Origin: Irpex lacteus
Lineage: Eukaryota; Basidiomycota; Agaricomycetes; Polyporales; Irpicaceae
NCBI GenBank assembly: GCA_001986395.2
Contig: MQVO02000022.1
Location: 434,001 to 498,000 of the forward strand
Direction: 5' to 3'
DNA length: 64,000 nt
Each line of letters starts with the position of its first letter. The first letter of the stretch is position 1. Under the pieces are notes generated by a model, which was not told the DNA's origin, ran no database searches, and saw nothing but the letters and a program-made list of their open reading frames with translations. A program made the translations under genes and the position numbers. This document shows positions 35,226-45,679 of the stretch, one piece after another.

Positions 35226-36020
35226 AGCTGGGAGAGTAAGCGGAAGCTCAGGTAAGGGGGTGAAGTGAACGTTGCACAGTCAATGATATATGGCAGCAGG
35301 CCTGCGGACGCCAAGCTGTCAAGGAAGGTTCATATAAGTCATGCTTGGATGTATATGCGCTATCCTAGACACTGAAAATCTCGTGAGCATGATTGAAGAC
35401 ATTCAAGGACGTGGTATCGTCTTACTAGGATTGAGTACTACCCGGTCACCGTGATGGATGGCGAAGATAATCTTGCAAAGTTTGAGGATAAAGTCTGAGG
35501 ATTCAGTCAAAAGTGGAAAGCCGCCACTGTCAAAGAATTATATAGGCTATCCAACGTTGCAGCTTGCTCACGTCGGCCTTGTCTTTAATTCACTGAGCAC
35601 TCATCGTGGTTTATGCAGCTTATTGAGGATGATTGAGCGCCCGGTGGCAACTCTTTATGGGCGCTTTATCCGCATCAATTGATGCGCCCGATCTACTTTG
35701 ATCGCGCCTCTTAGATAAACATATAGAGACGCGCGTGGCCGTCTCTCGAACGAACGACGCCGTCTTCGACCTCTCACCGCCCTCCGCCACCGCCTCCAGC
35801 TCTCAATCCTAGTCTTGCCTTTAGCTCTTGTTATTGGAAAGGCATTGCTAACTAGACTAGCTGACTCATCTGCGGCAGATCCTTAGCTGGCTCGGTAACG
35901 GTAACTGGACAACTGTATCTGGGTCTTAAAGTCACAGCCAGCTTCTCTGAGGCACGACCTCCCCTTACAACCGACTATCACCTCAACCCCTATCCCTTAG
36001 TATACGCATATTGAAGAGAG
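35226..36020. other. Divergent promoter region between ML gene 2 and Mo25
   Basis: 795 bp between two divergent starts (35225 minus, 36021 plus). It contains the palindrome listed next. A plus-strand frame at 35458 has no support. Confidence 0.5.
35671..35686. repeat. Perfect 16-bp palindrome CGCATCAATTGATGCG
   Basis: Second copy of the element at 26616-26633. It is 446 bp upstream of ML gene 2 and 335 bp upstream of the Mo25 gene, so either could be its target; the match of distance with ML gene 1 favours the ML gene. Confidence 0.6.
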
Positions 36021-37495
36021 ATGAACTTCTTCAAGACGAAACCCAGGACTCCCCCGGATCTCGTAAGAGGGCTGAGAGATGCCTTGCCACGGCTTGAGCA
36101 GGGCGTACCAGGAGGCGAGACGCGACGCAAAGTATGTACGTCCCTGCATTGTGTCTATACTTTTCTTCTTATCTACTACTTCTATGCGAACAGGCAAGCG
36201 ACGATGTTTCCAAGAATCTGCAGCAGATCAAATCGATCTTGGTCGGTGACGGAGGTGCGTGCAATAACTTGGTGGCCATAACGCCCTCAGGCCCATCGTC
36301 GTCCCTCAATTCTGACACGCGCGTATATATACTAGATCCTCTGCCTGAACTGATTGCACAGCTTGCCCAAGAGACCTACTCGACCGACTTGCTCTACCAC
36401 CTCCTACAGAACATCCAGCGGCTAGACTTTGAGTCTCGGAAAGATGTCGTACAAATATTCAACACCCTTCTCCGAAGACAGATCGGCTCGCGATTCCCTA
36501 CTGTAGAGTACTTGTCCAACAAGCCTGAGGTGCTGTTTACAGCTTTCAGAGGGTACGAACATGAAGAGGTCGCTTTGAACACGGGCATGATTCTCAAGGA
36601 AATGTTACGGCACGAGCCTCTGGCCAAACTGCTGTTACACTCAGAAGAGTACGTCATCGCCTATACGCATACCTATTAGCTACCCTCTGATTTTATACTT
36701 TTCCTTAGGTTCTACAAGTTCCCCCATTACATCGAGTCCACGACATTCGGAATATCGTGCGATGCATACACAAACTTGAAGGAGACTCTGACACGACACA
36801 AGCCCATGGTTGCAGATTACCTAGACAAGAACTATGACCGAGTTTGTATTTCATCACCGCCCTATGATATGTCATAGCGCAACCTGCTGACCACCTCCCC
36901 ATGCAGTTCTTCGCTTCTTTCACGACTCTGATCATGTCGAACAACTACGTCACCAAACGCCAGTCACTGAAGCTGCTTGGGGAGATTTTGCTAGATCGAG
37001 CAAACTTCAACGTCATGACACGGTATATCGCTAATGAAGCCAACCTGAAGATGATGATGAACTTGCTCCGGGACAAGAGCAAGAACATTCAGTTCGAGGC
37101 GTTCCATGTGTTCAAGGTCGGTCCGGTTTCGTCATCTCCTTTGGTCCGTTGCATGTCTGAACAGATGTGCTTATGCTTCATCATGTGATAGGTGTTTGTG
37201 GCCAATCCGAAGAAGCCGCCGCAGATTGAGAATATTCTGCGTAGGAATAGGGACAAACTCCTCCAGTTCCTCAAGAATTTCCACAACGATAAGGAGGGTA
37301 CGTAACTCCCGCATACCTAATAACAGTTTGGGTGCATTCTCGCTTACTTCTCCCTTGTTTTATTATTGTAGATGAACAGTTTACCGTACGTGCCGAATCT
37401 TTGGTTTATGGGAGATACCGAGTACTGACGTCTTTTGGACAACGTTACAGGACGAGAAACAGTTCCTTATCATGCAGATCGAACAACTACGATGA
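36021..37495 (+). CDS. hymA: Mo25/CAB39-family scaffold protein (HymA)
   Basis: Exons from ATG 36021 to TGA 37495 join in frame through six introns. The start [20 protein letters not shown] is typical of the family. Then come the armadillo-like helices: [106 protein letters not shown] and [18 protein letters not shown]. Mo25 binds and activates germinal-centre kinases in the RAM/MOR network that controls polarity and septation; A. nidulans HymA is needed for conidiophore development. Intact and strongly conserved. Confidence 0.95.
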
Positions 37496-38097
37496 TATTG
37501 ACCTCGCTCGCTCATTTCCTTGCGCTTCGCACCCGTGTATCATTAGGCAGGTTTCTTCAACGGCATTATCACTCAACATCAGAGGAGAACCATCGTTGCA
37601 TCATACGTTCGCTTGTCATCGTAGCCTCGCCATCACATCCCACACAGACCATCAGAATAGGCAGAGTTGGTAATAGCACCTGGCGGTGTACGTGTGCATT
37701 CACCCTCAATTTCCCCTCTCAGTGTCGGACCATCTTCCTTTGATTTATCGTACTATCATTGCTTCCTTCCATCGTCGTTATCTGTATTCATCGATCCCAT
37801 TTCCTCGTCGAGCCCCCCTTCGGTAGTTCGTTTTCCTCTGGTGACCCTGGCACTCAGGTCTGCAGTTTCTCAGCACGTATAGCAGGGTGTATTAGTTGTT
37901 ATCCCGCTGTGGCCAGATGTATGCGTATATGGTTCTGGTTCACATGGCCAATGTCTGATTATACGCGAGAGCGTGGTGAGTCCAACCTTCATTGTGCGTA
38001 CGTATGCAAGACTTCGAGAGCAGGTCTCTTTGTGCTGCTGTTTTGGCAGTTTATACGTTCATTGCACAATATTCAAAGTACAAACTCGAATACTCCC
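37496..38097. other. Convergent 3' flank
   Basis: 600 bp, C- and T-rich on the plus strand, between the 3' ends of hymA and the lactonase-like gene. The plus-strand frame that continues to 38376 is antisense to the next gene. No feature supported. Confidence 0.5.
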
Positions 38098-39322
38098 TTA
38101 ATCAAGCCAGACGAACGCAGACCTCTGGGCAATCTCCGTGTTCTGGGCCACCTTCTCGAGGTTCTTCCCTCCCTCTGTCCTCTTGAATACAATCGTACCG
38201 GCACTGCCACCCACGCCACTCGCAATCAAGAACTCGTTCTCCGGTCCACCGAACTGCATGCCACGGATCTGGTCAATGCCAGTGTACACTTGCGCAACAA
38301 GCTTCAACTCGGGTTCCAGAGCGAAGATGGCAATGGTATCGCCCCGCGGATCGACATTGCCGACGTTACGGTTTGAGGCGTAGATGAACGGCTGAGGGAA
38401 GCTGCTAGAGGACTCAGTGAGAAGGACCTCGCCACCGTGCATGTCAGAGCCCGAGGGGAGGTCAGGTGGAAGTATGGAGAGGTTGGCGACAATGGTTGAG
38501 GTACCGTTCGGTGCGGGCGGGATGGCTTGCTGGGTCAGTGTGCTCGACAGCTCATGCAGAGTGTAGAGCGTGTTTCCGCGGACAACGATGTGTCTTGGAC
38601 CGCTGCCAGTGGGCTGGGCGATGAAACCCTGTATTTTCCAGCTGCCTGGAGAACCATTCTCGACCATTCTCCAGATCTTGTCTGCACCCTGCAAGCTATT
38701 TAGTTCGATGTCAATAGGATAGTTCAAGGCATGTACTAACCAAATCAGGGATGAAAACCTCACTTCCGTGCTGGAAGGCCATGTGCGGGTGCGACACGGA
38801 AGCCGGGAACGTGATGAGGTTGGCAGATCGCGAGAAGTGGAGCGGGTCACTGGTTGTCGGAATGATCAAGCCATTGCCCGTGTTGTACTGCAAATTAAGG
38901 TATAAGAAACATAAAATTAGCAAGGATACTTAATGAGTATGATGCACGTACGTTCATGATCGCAACTTGACCTGTTGAAATAGCTGTAGTGAAGGCAGGG
39001 CTATCACCTTCGGAGTTGATTGTGTCAATGGGTCCTATGAGGGCTCCTTGGGCACCAATTTCGAAGGACTGTAATGCTCCTGGAGAGTTCTCATTCACGG
39101 AACTGTTAAAAGAAATATAAGTATAATAGCAAACGCAGGAACAAGCACGCGGGGTCAAACGAACTAGAGAATGCTTTTGTTAGTAGGATGCAGTGAAATC
39201 CATGACGGGTTCGGTCCTGTAGGTGACTGATTCAATATCGACAACGAAGACGCGTCAGAGTTGAACAAGTAAGACGCGACGAAGGAGGAGTATCCTCCGG
39301 CCAAGATGGTGAAGTTGACCAT
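38098..39322 (-). CDS. Lactonase-type seven-bladed beta-propeller protein
   Basis: Starts at ATG 39322 (MVNFTILAGGYSSFVASYLF). Exons run through NENSPGALQSFEIG, GDSPAFTTAISTGQVAIMN, VSHPHMAFQHGSEVFIPDLG and ADKIWRM to the long last exon with GPRHIVVRGNTLYTLHEL and FIYASNRNVGN, ending at 38098. The repeats, the SHPHMA and GPRHI histidine motifs and the YASNRN motif are typical of the 6-phosphogluconolactonase / muconate-cycloisomerase-type lactonase superfamily (PF10282). The substrate cannot be told from sequence: it may be a sugar or an aromatic-derived lactone. No signal peptide is evident, so cytosolic. About 340 residues, normal for the family. Confidence 0.85.
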
Positions 39323-40219
39323 GTCTTTTAGGTTGGGGCAGAGATGGGGGGTGGAAACACTCTTCGTCGAAGCTCACCAACATCATCTTTATAGTCCTTG
39401 TTGTGCTTCTCGAGGTCATCGAGAAGAATGCTTTACGCAAGGCGCAAAACCATACAGCCGAAACTGTGCCGCATGCGACTCAAAGGACTGCACGCCAGGC
39501 CGTATCACATGGCCTCATCGAAGATGCTTCGACAAAGGCCAATAATAAAACAATGAATCATAGCAACGTGACGGCAATCAGGATTCGGTGGAGCGGGGAC
39601 CGTGCATGTTTAGGGTGGCGACAAGTCGGCGTATACTGAACGAGAATTTCGGAAAGAACGAACTGCTGTACGCCCGCGCACGCTGACAGGCTCGCCGACG
39701 CGGATATACGCCGCTGTTAGATGGCGGAGGATGTCAAGAGAAGAGTTTACGGAGTGTACTGCTGAATCCGGCTGTCGTTCCCGAGATGACCAAGCTTTGT
39801 ACTGGAACAATGAAGCGTGTATAGCCCGAAAACAAGGAACCAACTCACCGTCATTTTAATGAGGACAGCACGTCAATATCTCACAACTCACAATTAACCC
39901 GCGTATTTGATTTCTTATTGTTGCCGCAGCGCAAGCCAATTTATCACCAGCAAAATCGTATAAACGACCTGAGAGTGATCTCAGAAAGCGTCGTCAAATG
40001 AGAAAAACCGCTGCAAAGACATGACTTCGACTCTTGCCTTGGATATTGCCTCGTTCGGCCAAAGCAACGATTCAAACGTAGGCGACGACATTATGCTGTG
40101 GGCAATCCCGTACTCATCGTGAGAACGCATGTAGCTCCATACATTTTGTGCGTAAAGATGCGAAGTCGATAGCATGCAATCATACAAATAACAACAAAGA
40201 AACCAGAGGAGAGCGTAGC
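39323..40219. other. Intergenic
   Basis: About 900 bp between the start of the lactonase-like gene and the 3' end of the eL24 gene. No frame with support and no repeat seen. Confidence 0.5.
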
Positions 40220-40848
40220 TTAACGGCCACCCTTCGAGCCCTTCATCTGCGCCTTCGAGACCTTGGGACCTGACGGAGCAGATCGCTGGGGCTGTACACA
40301 ATGTTACACTCTACACAGACGATCTGAAATGGACGGGGAACGCACCTTGGTCTTCTCCTTCTTCTCCTCCTTAGCCTTCTTCTCAGTCTTTGCCTTCTGG
40401 ATAGCGGCAGTTCGGGCGGACAGACGCTCCTGAGCACTCTGGTTTCGCCTAGCAGCGATGGCAGCGAGATCGGCACCGACGATACCACGCTGGTGCTTCA
40501 CGGTCTTGCGCGACCTCTTCTTAGCAACCTCCTCCGTGATACCCTTCTTGTGCATGCGACGGTAAGCCTGAGTCCAGGCGATCTTACGCGGGTTCTTGCG
40601 CTGGAGGAAGAGAGACTCATTCTTGGACGTGGAGAAGCGGAAGACCTAGAAAGCCAGGTAGTTGTTTGCATGTAAGGACATTTTGAGACTTTTGATGAAG
40701 GTCGCACCTTGCTATCTCCACGAACGAAGAGGCGGCCCTTGCTGGGGTAAATACGGAAGCCGGAGAATGAGTCGATCTCGACCTTCTGCACTCGCAAACG
40801 AGAAGTTTAGCATTTCACTTTTGTACATTATGATTGAGGACGTACCAT
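40220..40848 (-). CDS. RPL24: 60S ribosomal protein eL24
   Basis: The coding sequence begins with an exon that holds only the ATG (40848-40846). Its donor GTACGT and an acceptor about 57 nt later lead to KVEIDSFSGFRIYPSKGRLF. Later exons give KVFRFSTSKNESLFLQRKNP, then RKIAWTQAYRRMHKKGITEE, then QRGIVGADLAAIAARRNQSA and a Lys-rich tail ending SKAQMKGSKGGR, stop 40222-40220. This is the full eL24 pattern, about 155 residues. The protein lies at the subunit interface of the large ribosomal subunit. A possible 5' leader intron (GTAAGC near 41079) ends in CTATAG directly before the ATG, which would make the ATG a 3-nt micro-exon; a TAAG acceptor a few bases earlier is the alternative. Confidence 0.95.
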
Positions 40849-41836
40849 CTATAGAAACGAACGCAACCCAAAGTTCTTAAAGTCAGCAACACGGTCCAGC
40901 GTGGCTCTGGTCGACAGCAAGACGCAAGTATCCTCTCAGGGTCATCCAACACCTCTGTCCGTCATCCAACCTCGCATAGGCCAATCCATCCCAAATAGCG
41001 GCTTCTCCTCTTCCAAGGACACTCCAAACAGTCTCCCAGGTCCACCTCAGACAACGTAGAGGCATAGTTTCGTGCTTACCTTGAGGAGTTGGTGTGTTGG
41101 TGGGCCTTTGTCGAGAGTCGGTCGGGTCGGTGAGCTACCTCAGTAATAGACGCCGATAGATCTGGGTCGGCGCCTGCCCGCCTATCTTCTTATGGAAGGG
41201 CGCATCAAAGATAGCAATGTGCTCTGAATGACCTCTAAAGAAAGCCGAAGATGTAAGCGAAGTTAAAAGGGTTAGACGTTTACGCAGCTATTCGCTCGGT
41301 TTGTCTTGCACAAAAGGAAGACCAATGACAGTCCGGACACTAAGAGAGCCTTTGCTAGAGCTCTTTTTTCACTGCTGACTGGCCTGAGCTTTGAGGGTGT
41401 TCTTATACATACTGGTGGCGAGATCTCATAGCATCATGATTGTCGCTGTAGCCAAACCATAGCCTACACAACTTGAGTCCCTCTCATGGATTACCTCGAC
41501 TACCATCTGAGGTTACGAACGGCGGAGTTATAATCGGCGGGATGGCGCTAGTGGCCTTCTAGATGCCTGAGCCCCTTAGTTCCAGATCTTTAACATAAAC
41601 CACCACGTCGCCCAGCCACCAGCATTCTCAAAGGCCGTAGCTTGGACCGTCAGTAGGTCAAATTTTCCAAGTGAGTGTGTGTTTTGTTTTATTCAACATT
41701 TTCCTTAACTCATTGTCTTACCATAAGGGAGCTGGCCACAGTTGGTGCACTGTGGCGGCGTGAAAATGCTGCAGCAGCTCACGACTGCTTTCTGAATCCT
41801 GTATATTACTCCTCAAATCCATCTACTCTAATTCTC
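40849..41836. other. eL24 leader/promoter and intergenic region
   Basis: Contains the probable eL24 leader exon (CTCCTCAAG then GTAAGC near 41079) and the promoters of eL24 (-) and the exonuclease gene (+). A 60-codon minus frame at 40883-41065 would lie inside the leader intron and is not taken as a gene. Confidence 0.45.
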
Positions 41837-42942
41837 ATGCCTCAACCACCATCGCCCCCTCCCTCACCACCCGTCCACCTCAACTATGTCTACTGCGACA
41901 GGCCACAATCCTTCGCGAATGCTGTCCAATTCCTGCGTATGGCGCCGTACCTCATTCTCGACTGCGAGGGAAAGAACCTAGGCAGAGCGGGTGGGAGTGT
42001 AACCCTCATCTGCGTCGGCACGCCATTCGCAGAATACATCTTCCTCTTTGACGTTCTTAGCCCTTTCCTCACGCGCTATGATATCGACGGTCTCTTGGCA
42101 TTATTTCAAGACAAGGGCGTACTCAAAGTCGTGTGGGATGGGAGGATGGACTTCTTGGAGATCTGGAGTACATTTGGTGTTCCTCTGAGGGGTGTGTTAG
42201 ATTTGCAGATTGCGGAGGTTATGTCGAGGTATCAAGTAAGAGGTGAGGGAGATGACGGTCGTCTGCGGCGTTTACAGCAGTCGTTACACATCCCTGCCTC
42301 CCAGAAGTGGCATGAACGCTACGATTACCTTCATCCAGTCGTAGGCCTGCAGCGTTGCTGGAAGGAATGTGGATATGCCGAGGATTGTGGCAAAGATCGT
42401 ACGTAGCACATTTCCCCTACTGAGCATTTACCCTCCATGAACCACCTTCACTTGCCTCACTAGCCGAAATCATGCACATGCACAAGGCTCTAGGGTCGGC
42501 AATGTGGGCTTCTCGACCTCTCACGGAACAGCTCCTCCAATATGCTGCGCGGGACATCCTCCTTATCGGCGTCCTGTACCCTCATTTCATACGCAGCGGC
42601 TGGATACCGATGGACGGACCAAACTTCGCCATTCTCCTCTCACAATGCCAACGCTACATCTCTGCACACATCGAACAAGGCAAATCCGCAGAAACCGACA
42701 TCTTCAAACCCTCTTGCATAGTCCCTCTTGATGTCTTGACTGAACCCTCTGGCCCCAAATTCTTGTGCTTTGCCTGTAACAGAGCACTGTCGAGGACCGC
42801 CTTTGAGACGCAACATAATCCGAACCCGCGGGCGCTGAAAGCTGCAACGAAAGGCTCCATGCGCAGCACAAGGTGCAGGCTTTGCTTCGCACTGGCGTTC
42901 AAGAACAATCCCCAGGCCGAGCAGACTTGGGTTTATACGTGA
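41837..42942 (+). CDS. 3'-5' exonuclease-domain protein (DEDDy type)
   Basis: Two exons from ATG 41837 (MPQPPSPPPSPPVHLNYVYC) to TGA 42942, with an intron of about 65 nt at GTACGT after CGKD. The fold's acidic motifs are visible: Exo I LILDCEGKNLG (Asp and Glu), Exo II around VVWDGRMDFLEI, and Exo III YAARDILLI (Tyr-x3-Asp, so DEDDy). This resembles the RNase D / Werner-type exonuclease domain (PF01612). A C-terminal extension carries a CxxC pair (FLCFACN) and a later CRLC pair that may bind zinc. About 345 residues. Related fungal proteins are mostly uncharacterised; RNA 3'-end trimming or DNA repair are both possible. Confidence 0.85.
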
Positions 42943-43352
42943 CAGCCCCTCTCTTTCCTTCTCTTCAATTCATTTTCAGTCTTTATTCTTTTCCCCTTGA
43001 CTCGCTCTCGTTTATCTTGTTTCTATGTATTTTTTCGTTCATTCCTCGTGCTTCATTTTCTTGTGCATTCTGTTCAGATCATATTATATTTGATGTTGAC
43101 TCGGTTCATACGACGTCAATCCATCAACTCGATTCGCCTATTGTAACTCGTCTACCTATATGTCTATCTTCAACTTATCCCGGCCTCAAATATCCGTCGT
43201 GCAATGATGGTCGACATGAACTGCTGCTATCATACACAGTCAACCGTGAAAAGAGCTTCAATAAGGGCAAATACGCTACAAATACATATGCAAGAGATAA
43301 GGATCCGAAAATGTACACATAGCCATAGGATAAGGTCACAACCAGTCTCCAT
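42943..43352. other. Convergent 3' flank, T/C-rich
   Basis: Between the exonuclease gene (+) and the SNARE gene (-). Strongly pyrimidine-rich at 42945-43080, as expected of a 3' untranslated tail. Nothing else seen. Confidence 0.55.
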
Positions 43353-44243
43353 TCAATTCTTTGATCCGCACTGGTTTAAACCAGCGCCGCAAAACTGCGC
43401 GACGATGAGCCACAGTAAAATCTAAGCGAGAGAAATTGTGTAAGTATTGCGCGGTCACCGACAGACATGAAAGAAACTTACCAATCCCACAAGCACACTC
43501 AACGCCAAGACCCTAGTGTTCTTCCACCACATGCTTCTTCTCACAGTTTTCGCACCGCGTCTGAATGCTGTCGCTTGACTTGCCATATTATCCGTCTTAT
43601 CGACCAGTAACTCGATCCGCTCTCCGCGCGATAAGATTTGTTCGACGTTCTGCACCATGATATTCTTGACCTGAGCCAGCTCCGATTGTGCTCGGGTTAG
43701 CTCGTCGCTTGGTGGAGAAGTGTTGTAGGTGTTCATGAGTTGTGCGATGACAGGTCCGAATGTGCCTTGCAGGGCGTATGCGGGAGATAAGGATGAGGAT
43801 GATGATGGTAGGGCGCTGCTGGTGAACTTTTGTTGCAGTTCGTTCAGGAATGCGAATGGCATTCGTCTAAACAGGATTTTAGTCACCGAAAACAGCTTCA
43901 TTCCAACAATGTAGTACGTACCGACCAGCAGAGTCGTCGGCCATACAAAGATAGATGTAGCCGCCCTCTGATATGTAGTGAAAGAGATACTGCTCCCAGA
44001 CATAGGTTAGTTTACTGTTATTCGGAGGGATCTTCGAAAGAATTGTTTGGGTTGCTGGTTTACATATCAGATACATATACTGCTGGTAGAATTCGAGTAC
44101 TTACCTTGTGAAAAGTCTCGCGAACCGCCTTGGTGCTCGGCGAGGATAGTAGAGCCCTGAGCGACCAGAGCGTGTATCTAACAGGGGTCTCAGCCTCAGT
44201 AAGAGATGACTGTAGCCATGTTATACAGACTTACCAAAGACAT
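43353..44243 (-). CDS. Longin R-SNARE (VAMP7/Nyv1-like)
   Basis: Five exons from ATG 44243: MSL, then IHALVAQGSTILAEHQGG, then a longin-domain exon (TQTILSKIPPNNSKLTYVWE, YIYLCMADDSAGR), then RMPFAFLNELQQKF and the SNARE helix, and a last exon finishing the anchor (ILLWLIVAQFCG), ending TGA 43355-43353. The SNARE motif runs from LTRAQSELAQVKNIMVQNVE with ILSRGERIELLVDKTDNM; the Arg in LSRGER is the zero-layer residue, so it is an R-SNARE. The longin domain plus C-terminal TM anchor fit the VAMP7 group that drives fusion with vacuoles or endosomes. Intact. It is divergent from Sec61-beta with 222 bp between starts. Confidence 0.92.
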
Positions 44244-44465
44244 GTCGCTTGCTTAGAATTTGCTAGAGTTACAATTCACCGTCGTTGTCGTAGTCGTCAG
44301 CACTGAACAAGCCGCACCCGAGGCTGCGACAGCGTAATGAGCGCGATGGCGCTGCCCACGTGTTTTAGATCTCAGATTCGTCTCCACGTGGCCGATTTGT
44401 GTCTACTACGACCGTGGCAACTTTGAGCTGCTGCCAACACATCTCTTGACCGCCCACCACCAACC
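44244..44465. promoter_or_regulatory. Shared promoter of the R-SNARE and Sec61-beta genes
   Basis: 222 bp separate two divergent start codons, both of secretory-pathway genes. No clear TATA box is seen on either side, as is common for housekeeping fungal promoters. Co-regulation is inference. Confidence 0.45.
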
Positions 44466-44950
44466 ATGGTACGTTGGCTTTCTCTTGTTTTTTCTCCTTT
44501 TCTATAACTGACATGTCTACCGCAGTCTGACTCAGATCGTCCCTCTGGCAAGTCCTCCGCCTCTGCCGTGGCTAAGCCCCCTGGTGCGCAAGTGCGGTAC
44601 GTGTCACTTACCCCTCGTCATACGTGTACTGGTGTGCTTAATACTCATGACTCTGCGACCGTAGGAGACGAGCAGCAGGCGCTGCCCAGGTGTCTAAGCC
44701 GAACTCTTCGCGGGCGGCCGGTGCAGGTGGTTCATCGAACACCATGCTGAAGCTTTACACAGACGACTCACCAGGGCTGAGAGTGTGCGTGTATCTCGCC
44801 TTGATGCCTACATTCTGTATACTAAGATTCACTCTTTGTGATCTTGTCTCTAGTGACCCGTTCATCGTCCTCGTCCTTTCCCTCTCGTTCATTGCATCCA
44901 TCTTCTTCCTTCATATCTCCGCCAAGATTATACGTGCATTCACCAAATAA
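44466..44950 (+). CDS. SBH1: Sec61 translocon beta subunit
   Basis: The first coding exon is only ATG (44466-44468), followed by donor GTACGT. The next exon starts SDSDRPSGKSSASAVAKPPG; later exons give RRAAGAAQVSKPNSSRAAGA, then GGSSNTMLKLYTDDSPGLRV and DPFIVLVLSLSFIASIFFLH, ending IIRAFTK, TAA 44950. About 100 residues. The Ser/Ala/Gly-rich cytosolic N-terminus, the conserved LKLYTDDSPGLRVDP block and one C-terminal membrane anchor are the hallmarks of Sec61-beta/Sbh1, the tail-anchored subunit of the ER protein-conducting channel. Intact. Confidence 0.95.
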
Positions 44951-45407
44951 ATTGGCCAGCTCGTTACTGTCTCGTTGCGCCTACGTCGAGAGTATTTCTT
45001 GCATGGCGTAGTGAAACTTCGGCTTTTCCATTACACAAAAGTCGTAGTAGGGTCAGCCCAGTCAGGAGGCTATTAGGCTGCCTTCACAAGAATGTGTACA
45101 TTCCGTCTCATTTGGTTCACCTTCCCTAATTTATTTCCATGAAATACCACATCGTGTAATGTTTGTTGCTAGCGTCTTGATTCGTTTAATCAGTGTATCG
45201 GAGAATACGCTTGAACGACAACTGTCCGACCTTATAATTACAACGAGAAGACTCGAAGAGTTCGGCCCCTGTGAGCCTTCGAGCGCGAGCGAGATGGTTC
45301 ATGATTGTTACAGCTGACATTCCTATATACACCTACACCCCAATGATTACCCAGTCGCATTGAATTCGTGGTCTAGCCCACGCTGAACGAGGAAAATAAT
45401 AAAAACA
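44951..45407. other. Intergenic
   Basis: 3' flank of Sec61-beta and downstream side of tRNA-Val copy 3. No feature seen. Confidence 0.5.
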
Positions 45408-45481
45408 TGAGTCGACCCAGGTTCGAACTGAGGACCGCCTGTGTGTTAGACAGAAGTGATAACCAACTACACCATCGACCC
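45408..45481 (-). tRNA. tRNA-Val (anticodon AAC), copy 3
   Basis: Identical 74-nt sequence to copies 1 and 2. The bases after its 3' end (AAAAACA on the plus strand) also resemble those of copy 1. No ML-domain gene lies next to this copy. Confidence 0.95.
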
Positions 45482-45679
45482 ATGACCTGAGTACTTTTGA
45501 TAAAAAGCTGTGTCTATGACCGTGATCTGACCAAAAACCAGTGTAAGGCTGTTGAACTTCAAGTTCTTTCATTGTGATCACCTCGTGTACTACATACAAG
45601 CAGACACCTATTGACCGAATCCATTGCACACATACGGTAGTCACAACTAAAATTACAGACATTCTGCCGACGGCACCTT

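Noticed and set aside
37759..38376. 205-codon plus-strand frame
   Set aside because: It runs antisense into the lactonase-like gene, whose minus-strand coding sequence is clear; the plus frame is its shadow.
40883..41065. 60-codon minus-strand frame upstream of eL24
   Set aside because: It falls in the probable 5' leader intron of the eL24 gene, between a strong GTAAGC donor and the CTATAG before the ATG.
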